Part shown: piece after piece, positions 1 to 6,171 of the stretch | Position numbering within the stretch: position 1 is the first letter of the stretch | Layout of the letters: each line of letters starts with the position of its first letter | DNA from: CAZDAW01 sp964503685 | Lineage (GTDB): Bacteria; Chloroflexota; Anaerolineae; Anaerolineales; Anaerolineaceae | Reading direction: 5' to 3' | NCBI GenBank assembly: GCA_964503685.1 | Contig: CAZDAW010000131.1 | Span: 1-7,789, forward strand | Length of the DNA stretch: 7,789 bases | The notes under the pieces: generated by a model | Database searches by the model: none | Told to the model about the DNA's origin: nothing | The model's input: the letters and a program-made list of their open reading frames with translations, nothing else | Made by a program: the position numbers and the translations under genes

Positions 1-2
1 GG

Positions 3-2408
3 TTTACTGACGGGCATGAGATGGATTTTTATTTTGCGCGGTGGCCCAAGGCGTTGGCTGCCATTGAAGAAATTGTGACGCGTTGCCAATTTGATTTGCC
101 TTTGGGTGAACCTCATTACCCGCAGGTGGTTTTTCAATCTGGCCTCCCCGCCAGTCAGATTTTACGCCAAAAAGCTGAAAAGGGAGCCAGGGAACAGTAT
201 GGTGAAGTTACGCCAGAATTGCGGGCCAGATTGGATCATGAACTGGGGGTTATTAATGAACGCGGCTTCGATTCAATTTTTTTGATCATGGAGGATATTC
301 TTAATTACGCCCGGCAAAGCGGTGTGCCGATATCCTCGCGTGGTTCTGCTGCTTCCTCACTTGTGGCGCATTGCCTGGGGATTACTTCACCTGATCCAAT
401 TCGACTCAACTTGTATTTTGAACGTTTCCTCAATCCGGCGCGGGCAACTCCGCCAGATATTGATACTGATTTATGTTCGCGACGCCGTGATGCCGTAATT
501 CAATATGTTTTTGATAAATATGGCATCGACAATGTGGCGATGGTAGGCACGATTAATCGTTTCCGTCCCCGATCTGCATTGAGAGAGACTGCTAAAGCGC
601 ATGGTTTGCCGCCCTCTGTGATTCAAAAGTTGTGCAATCGTCTTCCTTATCATTATTTTCATGGCAGCGACAATGATGAGGAAGCGGTAGTTCCCGAGTC
701 CCCGTTTACTGATTTGGCTGCTGACTACCCGGCGCCGGAGTATCAGATTGTTTTTCGCGAAGCGACGGCTTTATTAAAATTGCCGCGCCACCTGTCTGTT
801 CATCCTGGGGGAATTATTATCTCTCCCTGTCCGATTGCGGATATTGTCCCATTACAGCGTTCGGGCAATAAAGGTGTGACAATTACTCAGTTAGACCTTA
901 ACGCTGTGGAGTTGTTGGGACTGGTCAAGCTCGATCTACTGGGAATCCGTGGACTTACTGTATTAGGTGATGTGGCTGATACGATCTATAACTGGCGGAG
1001 AAGTGAGTATAAGTCACCATTAACCGTGTTAGATGCCATACCTGTTGCTGATTCGGCCACTGCTGAATGTGTGAAAAATGGACGGACAATTGGATGCTTC
1101 CAGATCGAAAGTCCTGGCATGCGGGCGACTTTGCGTGAGATTCAGGCAAACTCAATTGATGATATTATGGCGGCGTTGGCGCTCTATCGTCCCGGGCCGC
1201 TTCAGGGCGGCTTGAAAGATGCTTTCGTTCGCCGTTATAAAGGAGAAGAAAAAGCCAGTTATTTGCATCCTGCGCTCGAGTTGCTGCTTGATGATACTTA
1301 CGGTGTGATTTTGTATCAGGAACAGGTATTGCGGATAGCTCACGACCTGGCTGGTTTCAGTATGGCCGATGCTGACCTGTTACGCAGGGCAATGTCTCAT
1401 TTTGACCCTGGAAAGCAGATGCAGATATTGAAACAGAAATTTATCGCTGGCGCAGGTGAGAAAAACGGCGTTCCGGAAGATATTGCTGAATATGTCTGGG
1501 AGTTGATGGCGGCTTTTGCCGGATATGGTTTTCCGAAGGCGCACGCGGCATCTTATGCCCAGGTGGCATGGCGCTCGGCATGGTGTAAAACTCATTTCCC
1601 AGCCGAGTTTATGGCAGCCGTATTGGCAAACTGGGGAGGGTATTACAGCCAACGCGTTTATATTAGCGAAGCCCGTCGCCTGGGATTGGATGTATGTCCA
1701 CCTCATATCAACCATTCGCGCTCGGAATTCTGCGTGGCCTATCCGGATGGCGAGCCGAAATTATACATGGGGCTTGACCAGGTGCGTGATCTGTCCAGAC
1801 GCATCCAGGAAAGAATCATGCGGCACCGGCCATTTCATTCATTGGGTGATTTCTTGTTCAAAGTTGATCCGCGCCCACAAGAAGTACAGAATCTTATTCG
1901 CGTCGGAGCATTTGAAGGACTTGGGAGCATTCCTGATTTATTGCGCCGCGTTCAAACCCGAACGTGGCAGGCGGGCCAATTATCTCTTTTCGATATGGAT
2001 GAGACTGTTGATGAAGAATGGCCGTTAAGTGAGAGGTCAGAAGCGCAGGAGAAAATTCTCGGGATCAGTCTGGATATCCATCCGCTGGAGCGATATGCCG
2101 ACCGGGTCGCTGCGTGCGGGGCAATTGCGACTGTTGAAGCGGCCGGGAAAATGGGGGAACGAGTCAGCGTGGCCGGCGTGCGCTTGACAAGTCATCGCAG
2201 CCGGACCGCAAAGGGTGAATCGATGGGTTTCTTAACCCTTGAAGATTTAGAAGGTATGCTGGATGTCATTGTTTTTCCGGATATTTACCGACGTTATCGT
2301 CATTTGATTTCCAGTAGAAATCCCATGATGGTAACGGGTATTGTTGAACTTGACTCAAGACGCGGTGAACCGTTATTAAGGGCAGAAAAGATAGTGGAAA
2401 TCGGATAA
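3..2408 (+). CDS. DNA polymerase III alpha subunit, DnaE family (5'-truncated by window edge; accessory-type)
   Basis: This is the catalytic subunit of a family C DNA polymerase, which adds nucleotides to a primer strand in replication or translesion synthesis. The frame is open to the window edge, so the methionine at 21 is probably internal. Numbering below is from that Met. About 250-270 N-terminal residues (the PHP domain) are missing by comparison with E. coli DnaE. Visible in order are a palm motif SRGSAASS (106-113) and PDIDTD (145-150), whose D148 and D150 match catalytic D401/D403. KLD (303-305) has D305 matching D555. Next come GCFQIES (358-364), YRPGP (389-393), fingers YQEQVLRIA (432-440) and LLRRAMSHF (453-461), an HhH region near 620-635, a clamp-binding-like QLSLF (653-657) and an OB fold at about 703-790. 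The protein ends just after the OB fold, without the tau-binding C-terminal domain of replicative DnaE. RPRSALR (182-188) and SRGSAA recall DnaE2/ImuC, so the subclass is uncertain. The family assignment is sure. Confidence 0.93.
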   Translation, partial: FTDGHEMDFYFARWPKALAAIEEIVTRCQFDLPLGEPHYPQVVFQSGLPASQILRQKAEKGAREQYGEVTPELRARLDHELGVINERGFDSIFLIMEDILNYARQSGVPISSRGSAASSLVAHCLGITSPDPIRLNLYFERFLNPARATPPDIDTDLCSRRRDAVIQYVFDKYGIDNVAMVGTINRFRPRSALRETAKAHGLPPSVIQKLCNRLPYHYFHGSDNDEEAVVPESPFTDLAADYPAPEYQIVFREATALLKLPRHLSVHPGGIIISPCPIADIVPLQRSGNKGVTITQLDLNAVELLGLVKLDLLGIRGLTVLGDVADTIYNWRRSEYKSPLTVLDAIPVADSATAECVKNGRTIGCFQIESPGMRATLREIQANSIDDIMAALALYRPGPLQGGLKDAFVRRYKGEEKASYLHPALELLLDDTYGVILYQEQVLRIAHDLAGFSMADADLLRRAMSHFDPGKQMQILKQKFIAGAGEKNGVPEDIAEYVWELMAAFAGYGFPKAHAASYAQVAWRSAWCKTHFPAEFMAAVLANWGGYYSQRVYISEARRLGLDVCPPHINHSRSEFCVAYPDGEPKLYMGLDQVRDLSRRIQERIMRHRPFHSLGDFLFKVDPRPQEVQNLIRVGAFEGLGSIPDLLRRVQTRTWQAGQLSLFDMDETVDEEWPLSERSEAQEKILGISLDIHPLERYADRVAACGAIATVEAAGKMGERVSVAGVRLTSHRSRTAKGESMGFLTLEDLEGMLDVIVFPDIYRRYRHLISSRNPMMVTGIVELDSRRGEPLLRAEKIVEIG
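1977..1991 (+). other. Internal beta-clamp-binding motif (QLSLF) in the DnaE gene
   Basis: The codons for Q-L-S-L-F, followed by Asp, lie between the helix-hairpin-helix region and the OB fold. E. coli DnaE carries its internal sliding-clamp motif (QADMF) at this same place. The sequence matches the general bacterial clamp-binding pattern QL(S/D)LF closely. This suggests that the polymerase binds the DnaN sliding clamp directly. The motif is seen in the sequence; clamp binding is inferred from the family. Confidence 0.6.
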
Positions 2409-2465
2409 ACATTTACACCGCTATTATGCTTTTCCAAAAAAAGAGGCGGGTACTTCTGTCGGGCA

Positions 2466-2497
2466 TGTCACAAAAATTATTCAGGTAATTTGTGGCA
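2466..2497 (+). repeat. Imperfect inverted repeat / RNA hairpin downstream of the polymerase gene
   Basis: Bases 2466-2474 pair with 2489-2497 in nine consecutive pairs, one of them G-T. Two unpaired A residues follow on the 5' side, then three more pairs (2477-2479 with 2486-2488) closing a six-base loop. On the + strand the stem is followed by a run of A rather than T, and the minus strand has no T run after it either. It is therefore not a classical rho-independent terminator. It might protect the 3' end of the polymerase mRNA or bind a protein, or it may be chance structure in AT-rich DNA. Confidence 0.35.
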
Positions 2498-2561
2498 AAA
2501 AACTTCTGGATGAGGAGGCAGCCTCTCGCTTGATCTATCGGCAATTCACCTTCCAAATCAT

Positions 2562-2577
2562 TGTTATATTGATAACA
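2562..2577. repeat. Short perfect palindrome TGTTAT-N4-ATAACA
   Basis: This is a perfect six-base inverted repeat with a four-base centre (ATTG). Its size resembles the operator of a dimeric helix-turn-helix repressor. No promoter elements can be confidently placed next to it, and the surrounding DNA is AT-rich, where such palindromes arise by chance. The link to any regulator is speculative. Confidence 0.2.
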
Positions 2578-2707
2578 CTTTGATATGAGAAGATTGATCT
2601 ATTGGCTATTAATGGATTGCCAGTGTCCTTTAAACCATATTGAAAAGTATTACTCGTCATCGGATGAAGAAGGCTGATTCCCGGCAGCAGCAATATTATC
2701 AGGGCCG

Positions 2708-2739
2708 CCAGCGCCGATGTTTTGGTGTTGGGTTTTTTT
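2708..2739 (+). terminator. Candidate rho-independent terminator upstream of hpt
   Basis: Bases 2708-2715 (CCAGCGCC) pair with 2724-2731 (GGTGTTGG) in eight consecutive pairs, two of them G-T, around an eight-base loop. One G follows, then seven T residues (2733-2739). This is the expected architecture of an intrinsic terminator reading left to right. It would end transcripts arriving from the polymerase gene and insulate the purine genes. It lies 148 bases before the hpt start, so it could instead act as an attenuator in a longer hpt leader RNA. I saw no clear competing antiterminator stem. Confidence 0.55.
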
Positions 2740-2874
2740 ATTTGTGGGCGAAGAATTGATCCATCCGGCTGCCCCATTCATTGGTACAATTGAATTATGG
2801 CGTATGTGTTTGCGCTGGCTTCATTTATTAGCATTGAGCATGTTTGAATAATTGCGGTATCTATTTTTTCTTGT

Positions 2875-2878
2875 GGAG
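2875..2878 (+). promoter_or_regulatory. Ribosome binding site fixing the hpt start
   Basis: GGAG sits nine bases before the ATG at 2888. An in-frame TTG at 2852 would lengthen the protein by twelve residues, but it has no purine-rich sequence at the right distance. The extra residues also fall outside the conserved Hpt fold. The ATG is therefore the better start. Confidence 0.7.
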
Positions 2879-2887
2879 TTAATTTTT

Positions 2888-3457
2888 ATGGGTACAGACC
2901 CTTGTCCACCTTATGATTTTATTGATCGCATTATTATCACCCAGGATCAAATTGAGCAGCGGGTTCGGGAATTGGGCAGCCTGATAACCCAGGATTATCA
3001 GGATACAAAGAAACTTTTATTGCTTGGCTTGCTCCGAGGGAGCGTCGTTTTTATTACCGATTTAATGCGAAAAATTCACCTTCCGATGACGATGGACTTT
3101 ATGTTAGTATCGTCCTATTCCGGTTCTGAATCGAGCGGTTTTGTGCGCATTGACTCTGACCACAAGATCAATATCTGTGGCTGGGACGTGATATTAATTG
3201 ATGATATCATCGATACAGGTTTCACCGTTCAAACTGTTCGAAAACTTTTATTAGACCGGAATCCACGTAGCTTGAAGGTTTGCGCGTTATTGGATAAAGA
3301 GGAGCGGCATCGCACTGACATTCAGATTGATTATTGGGGGTTCAAAATTCCAGACTACTTTGTTGTAGGATACGGATTGGATATCGATGAGAAAGGGCGG
3401 AATTTACCTTACATTGCTTCGGTTGATCTTCAAAAATATCGCAAGATGAGCGCATGA
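2888..3457 (+). CDS. hpt: Hypoxanthine phosphoribosyltransferase
   Basis: This cytosolic purine salvage enzyme joins hypoxanthine (often also guanine) to PRPP, giving IMP or GMP and pyrophosphate. From the ATG the protein has 189 residues, close to the usual 175-190. The type I phosphoribosyltransferase PRPP motif is clear at about 101-111 (VILIDDIIDTG, acidic pair D105/D106). The pyrophosphate-contacting LLRGS lies in the N-terminal third. The flexible active-site loop contains SSYS (75-78), and the C-terminal signature FVVGYGLD (158-165) is followed by RNLPYI. It is the first gene of a close group with purA, whose ATG lies 14 bases after the hpt stop. This makes its IMP product the direct substrate of the next enzyme. 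Specificity for hypoxanthine over guanine cannot be read from sequence alone. The gene is AT-rich compared with purB and aspA. Identity is near certain. Confidence 0.95.
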   Translation: MGTDPCPPYDFIDRIIITQDQIEQRVRELGSLITQDYQDTKKLLLLGLLRGSVVFITDLMRKIHLPMTMDFMLVSSYSGSESSGFVRIDSDHKINICGWDVILIDDIIDTGFTVQTVRKLLLDRNPRSLKVCALLDKEERHRTDIQIDYWGFKIPDYFVVGYGLDIDEKGRNLPYIASVDLQKYRKMSA

Positions 3458-3471
3458 AAGGATAGGACAAA

Positions 3472-4770
3472 ATGTCATTGGAGGTTATCATCGGCACACA
3501 GTGGGGAGATGAAGGCAAGGGTAGAGTCGTGGATTTGCTTTCCGAGAAGGCGCATCTTGTGGCGCGATATAATGGGGGCGATAATGCAGGTCATACGGTT
3601 ACAGTCGGCGAGAAGATATTCAAATTGCATCTCATCCCTTCTGGAATTGTTCACCCGCATGTTATCGGGGTACTGGGGAACGGTATGGTTTTGAATCCGT
3701 TTACTCTCTTGGAAGAGATGGAGATGCTCCGTTCGGCCGGCGTGGATATTACTCCGGACAGGGTATGGATTTCGGACGCTGCACATCTGATTACGCCGGC
3801 TCACCGTTTGATCGATCGGGCTCAAGATGAGGCGCTGGGTAAAGGACAAATCGGGACGACGGGGAGAGGGATCGGGCCGGCTTATACCGATAAGGCAGCC
3901 AGACGGGGCATTCGCACAGGAGAGGTGCTTGACCCGGCAGCTTTTGAAGTACGGGTCCGTCAGCATTTTGAAAACGCCAGCAATTTGCTTCAGACGCTCT
4001 ATAAGCAACCAGCATTGGATGTTGAAGATATGACGCAAAAATTCCTGGCGGCTGTCAGGGAGATTGCCCCTTATATTCGCTGCATTCGACCGCTGGTACG
4101 ACAAGCGCTTGCTGAAGGTAAAACTGTTCTTGCTGAAGGCGCCCAGGGCACATTGTTGGACCTGGATCAGGGAACTTATCCTTTTGTCACCAGTTCGTGC
4201 ACTACGGCAACAGGGCTTTTCAGCGGGCTTGGATTGGGCATCTGCCCTGTTGAGCGTGTGCTGGGAGTGACCAAGGCGTTTCAGACGCGAGTGGGGGCAG
4301 GCCCATTCCCTACAGAGCTTTCAGGCGATATGGCTGGCTTTTTGCGGGGCACAGGAGCGAACCCCTGGGATGAGTATGGAACGACGACCGGACGGCCGCG
4401 GCGGGTAGGCTGGTTGGATGCTGTGCTTTTGCGTTACGCTATCGAGATCAATGGGGTGACTGAATTATTCGTTACCAAGCTGGATACGTTGAGCGGACTG
4501 GATACGATTCAGGTATGTACCGCTTACGAACTGGACGGACAGAAAATCACCAGTCTGAATTTTTCGGGTGAGGCGCGGATGCTCGAGCGCTGCAGGCCTG
4601 TTTACGAATCGGTGCCCGGATGGAAAGAAAACTTGCGTGGGATCAGATTGTGGGGCGATCTGCCCTGTCAAGCGCTGGATTATATCCGGCAGATTGAAAC
4701 ATGGAGCGGCGTGCCGGTGAATATTGTTTCAGTTGGACCGGAACGCAGCGCAACCGTTTTTCGTCAATAG
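3472..4770 (+). CDS. purA: Adenylosuccinate synthetase
   Basis: PurA condenses IMP with L-aspartate using GTP, giving adenylosuccinate, GDP and phosphate. This is the first committed step from IMP to AMP. The 432-residue length equals that of E. coli PurA. Key residues align: WGDEGKG with D13, GGDNAGH with H41 (the catalytic Asp/His pair), TTGRGIGP (129-136), EGAQG with Q225, a TGRPRR stretch (306-311), the guanine-binding TKLD (335-338) and SVGPERSAT near the C terminus. One variation is SSCTTATG (241-248), where E. coli has SSNTTAGG. Cys243 therefore replaces Asn near the IMP pocket. The start is supported by AGGA at 3459-3462, nine bases before the ATG. The gene follows hpt by 14 bases and precedes purB by 6, which suggests one transcript. 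Identity is essentially certain. Confidence 0.98.
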   Translation: MSLEVIIGTQWGDEGKGRVVDLLSEKAHLVARYNGGDNAGHTVTVGEKIFKLHLIPSGIVHPHVIGVLGNGMVLNPFTLLEEMEMLRSAGVDITPDRVWISDAAHLITPAHRLIDRAQDEALGKGQIGTTGRGIGPAYTDKAARRGIRTGEVLDPAAFEVRVRQHFENASNLLQTLYKQPALDVEDMTQKFLAAVREIAPYIRCIRPLVRQALAEGKTVLAEGAQGTLLDLDQGTYPFVTSSCTTATGLFSGLGLGICPVERVLGVTKAFQTRVGAGPFPTELSGDMAGFLRGTGANPWDEYGTTTGRPRRVGWLDAVLLRYAIEINGVTELFVTKLDTLSGLDTIQVCTAYELDGQKITSLNFSGEARMLERCRPVYESVPGWKENLRGIRLWGDLPCQALDYIRQIETWSGVPVNIVSVGPERSATVFRQ

Positions 4771-4776
4771 TTAACA

Positions 4777-6171
4777 ATGAGCGATTTTGAGACTTATCAG
4801 AGCCCATTTAGCTGGCGGTACGGCTCGCCGAAGATGCGCTGCATCTGGAGTGAGAGGAATAAACGCCTGATCTGGCGGCAATTGTGGGTTGCCCTGGCTG
4901 AAGTGCAAAGCGCCTGGGGTTTGACAACGCCGGCGCAGGCGGCTGATCTTCGCAAGCATGCCGGGGAAGTGGACATGGCGCGTTCACTGGAGATCGAGAA
5001 ATCGATCCGCCATGATTTGATGGCTGAGCTTAAGGTCTTTGCTGCTCAGTGCCCTATTGGTGGAGGAATTATCCATTTTGGGGCGACCTCAATGGACATC
5101 AAGGATAATGCCGAGGCGCTGCAAATTCGCCAGTCTTTGGACATTGTGTTGAGCAAACTGTATCAACTATTAACAGAAGCAGCCGGGCAGATCGATGAAA
5201 CAGCCGATTTACCCTGCATGGCGTTTACTCATTTGCAGCCGGCTGAACCGACGACGCTGGGTTACCGGCTTTCCAGTTTCGCGCAGGATTTACTGGAGGA
5301 TTGGCAGGCCTTGCGTCAATTCCGTCAGAACCTGCGGGGCAAGGGTTTTAAGGGCGCAGTGGGTACGGCTGCTTCATACGTCGAATTGTTCGGGCAGGAT
5401 GGTTTTGAGCGCTTTGAACAGCAGATGAGCGCGGCCATTGATCTGCCATTCTATCCGGCGGCGACGCAGACTTATCCCCGCAAACAGGATCTTGCTTTGC
5501 TGAATACGCTGGCTGGCCTGGGAGCAACCCTGTATAAATTTGCTTTTGATTTGCGCATCCTGCAATCGCAGGTAATCGGCGAGCTAGCCGAACCTTTTGG
5601 TGAACACCAGGTAGGATCGTCGGCGATGCCGTTCAAGCGCAATCCCATTGAGCTGGAGAAGATCGATTCGCTGGCGCGAGCGCTATCATTGGCGCCGCAG
5701 CTTGCCTGGCAAAACAGCGCCCATTCGTTGCTGGAACGGACGCTGGACGACAGCGCCAATCGGCGGACGATGCTGCCCGAAGCCTTTCTGGCGGTCGATG
5801 AAATTATTGAGACGGCGACAAAGATCATCAGCGGGTTGCAGATCAATGTGACGGCGATGCAAAGCACGCTGGCGCGCTACGCCCCGTTTTCGGGGATTGA
5901 ACGGTTGCTGATGGCGCTTACCAAGGCCGGGGCAGATCGTCAGGAGATGCATGCCCGACTGCGCGAACACAGTCTGGCGGCGTGGCAGGCGCTCAACCGC
6001 GGCGAAGTCAACCCGCTGGTAGATTTGCTGGTCAGGGATCAGACCATCCATCAATATTTGGAGCCAGAGGCAATTCAAACGCTGCTCAAGATTGAAGATT
6101 ACCTGGGTATTGCGCCGCAGCGCGCCCGGCAGATTGCCGCCCAAATTCGAGACGCTTTATCCACCGCCTGA
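4777..6171 (+). CDS. purB: Adenylosuccinate lyase, eukaryote-like subtype
   Basis: PurB removes fumarate from adenylosuccinate to give AMP, and from SAICAR to give AICAR in de novo purine synthesis. The 464 residues carry fumarase/aspartase superfamily signatures: HFGATS (100-105), FTHLQP with H152 as the likely catalytic histidine, and the mobile loop GSSAMPFKRNP (280-290) with the catalytic serine pair. The opening (SPFSWRYGSPKM, then WRQLW) and ERTLDDSANRR (320-330) resemble human ADSL more than the shorter B. subtilis-type enzyme. The start lies six bases after the purA stop and has no visible Shine-Dalgarno sequence, so translation probably depends on ribosomes finishing purA. Conserved N-terminal residues begin almost at once, which supports this Met. 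The 3' end overlaps the convergent aspA by 15 bases. Identity is very secure. Confidence 0.96.
   Translation: MSDFETYQSPFSWRYGSPKMRCIWSERNKRLIWRQLWVALAEVQSAWGLTTPAQAADLRKHAGEVDMARSLEIEKSIRHDLMAELKVFAAQCPIGGGIIHFGATSMDIKDNAEALQIRQSLDIVLSKLYQLLTEAAGQIDETADLPCMAFTHLQPAEPTTLGYRLSSFAQDLLEDWQALRQFRQNLRGKGFKGAVGTAASYVELFGQDGFERFEQQMSAAIDLPFYPAATQTYPRKQDLALLNTLAGLGATLYKFAFDLRILQSQVIGELAEPFGEHQVGSSAMPFKRNPIELEKIDSLARALSLAPQLAWQNSAHSLLERTLDDSANRRTMLPEAFLAVDEIIETATKIISGLQINVTAMQSTLARYAPFSGIERLLMALTKAGADRQEMHARLREHSLAAWQALNRGEVNPLVDLLVRDQTIHQYLEPEAIQTLLKIEDYLGIAPQRARQIAAQIRDALSTA

Larger units (their letters stand above)
2409..2887. other. Intergenic region, 479 bases, AT-rich, no convincing gene
   Basis: This gap separates the polymerase gene from the hpt-purA-purB group. 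It holds an imperfect hairpin (2466-2497), a short AT palindrome (2562-2577), a candidate rho-independent terminator (2708-2739) and the hpt ribosome binding site (2875-2878). Reading all frames by eye gave only short open stretches. None had both a good start signal and a recognisable protein. No known riboswitch consensus, including the purine class, was recognised. The distance from the polymerase stop to the terminator is about 300 bases. The gap could therefore be a long 3' untranslated tail, a small-RNA locus or a decayed gene. Confidence 0.7.

Noticed and set aside
2409..2513. Short frame with a YFCRAC-like zinc-ribbon look, recalling transposase N termini
   Set aside because: Only about 34 residues, no start codon, the partner CxxC is missing, and no terminal inverted repeats or other transposase remnants were seen.
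2512..2527. GAGG/CCTC hairpin around the AGGAGG sequence
   Set aside because: The stem is only four to five pairs with a very tight or ambiguous loop, too weak to call as a regulatory structure.
2535..2777. Minus-strand open frame of 80 residues with a hydrophobic stretch (SALAALIILLLPG)
   Set aside because: It has no Shine-Dalgarno sequence before its ATG and no recognisable family. It also overlaps the terminator stem on the other strand. It could be a small membrane protein but cannot be supported.
2824..2852. Possible hpt promoter with AATAAT at 2847-2852 as -10
   Set aside because: The -35 candidates at 16-18 base spacing match only about half of TTGACA, and AT-rich DNA gives such -10 matches by chance.
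2852..2887. Upstream TTG start extending Hpt by twelve residues
   Set aside because: No ribosome binding site fits it, while GGAG lies nine bases before the ATG at 2888. The extra hydrophobic residues are not part of the family's conserved fold.
3475..4104. 209-residue open frame antisense to purA
   Set aside because: It is a shadow of the purA reading frame with no recognisable motif, and purA is fully accounted for by conserved residues on the + strand.
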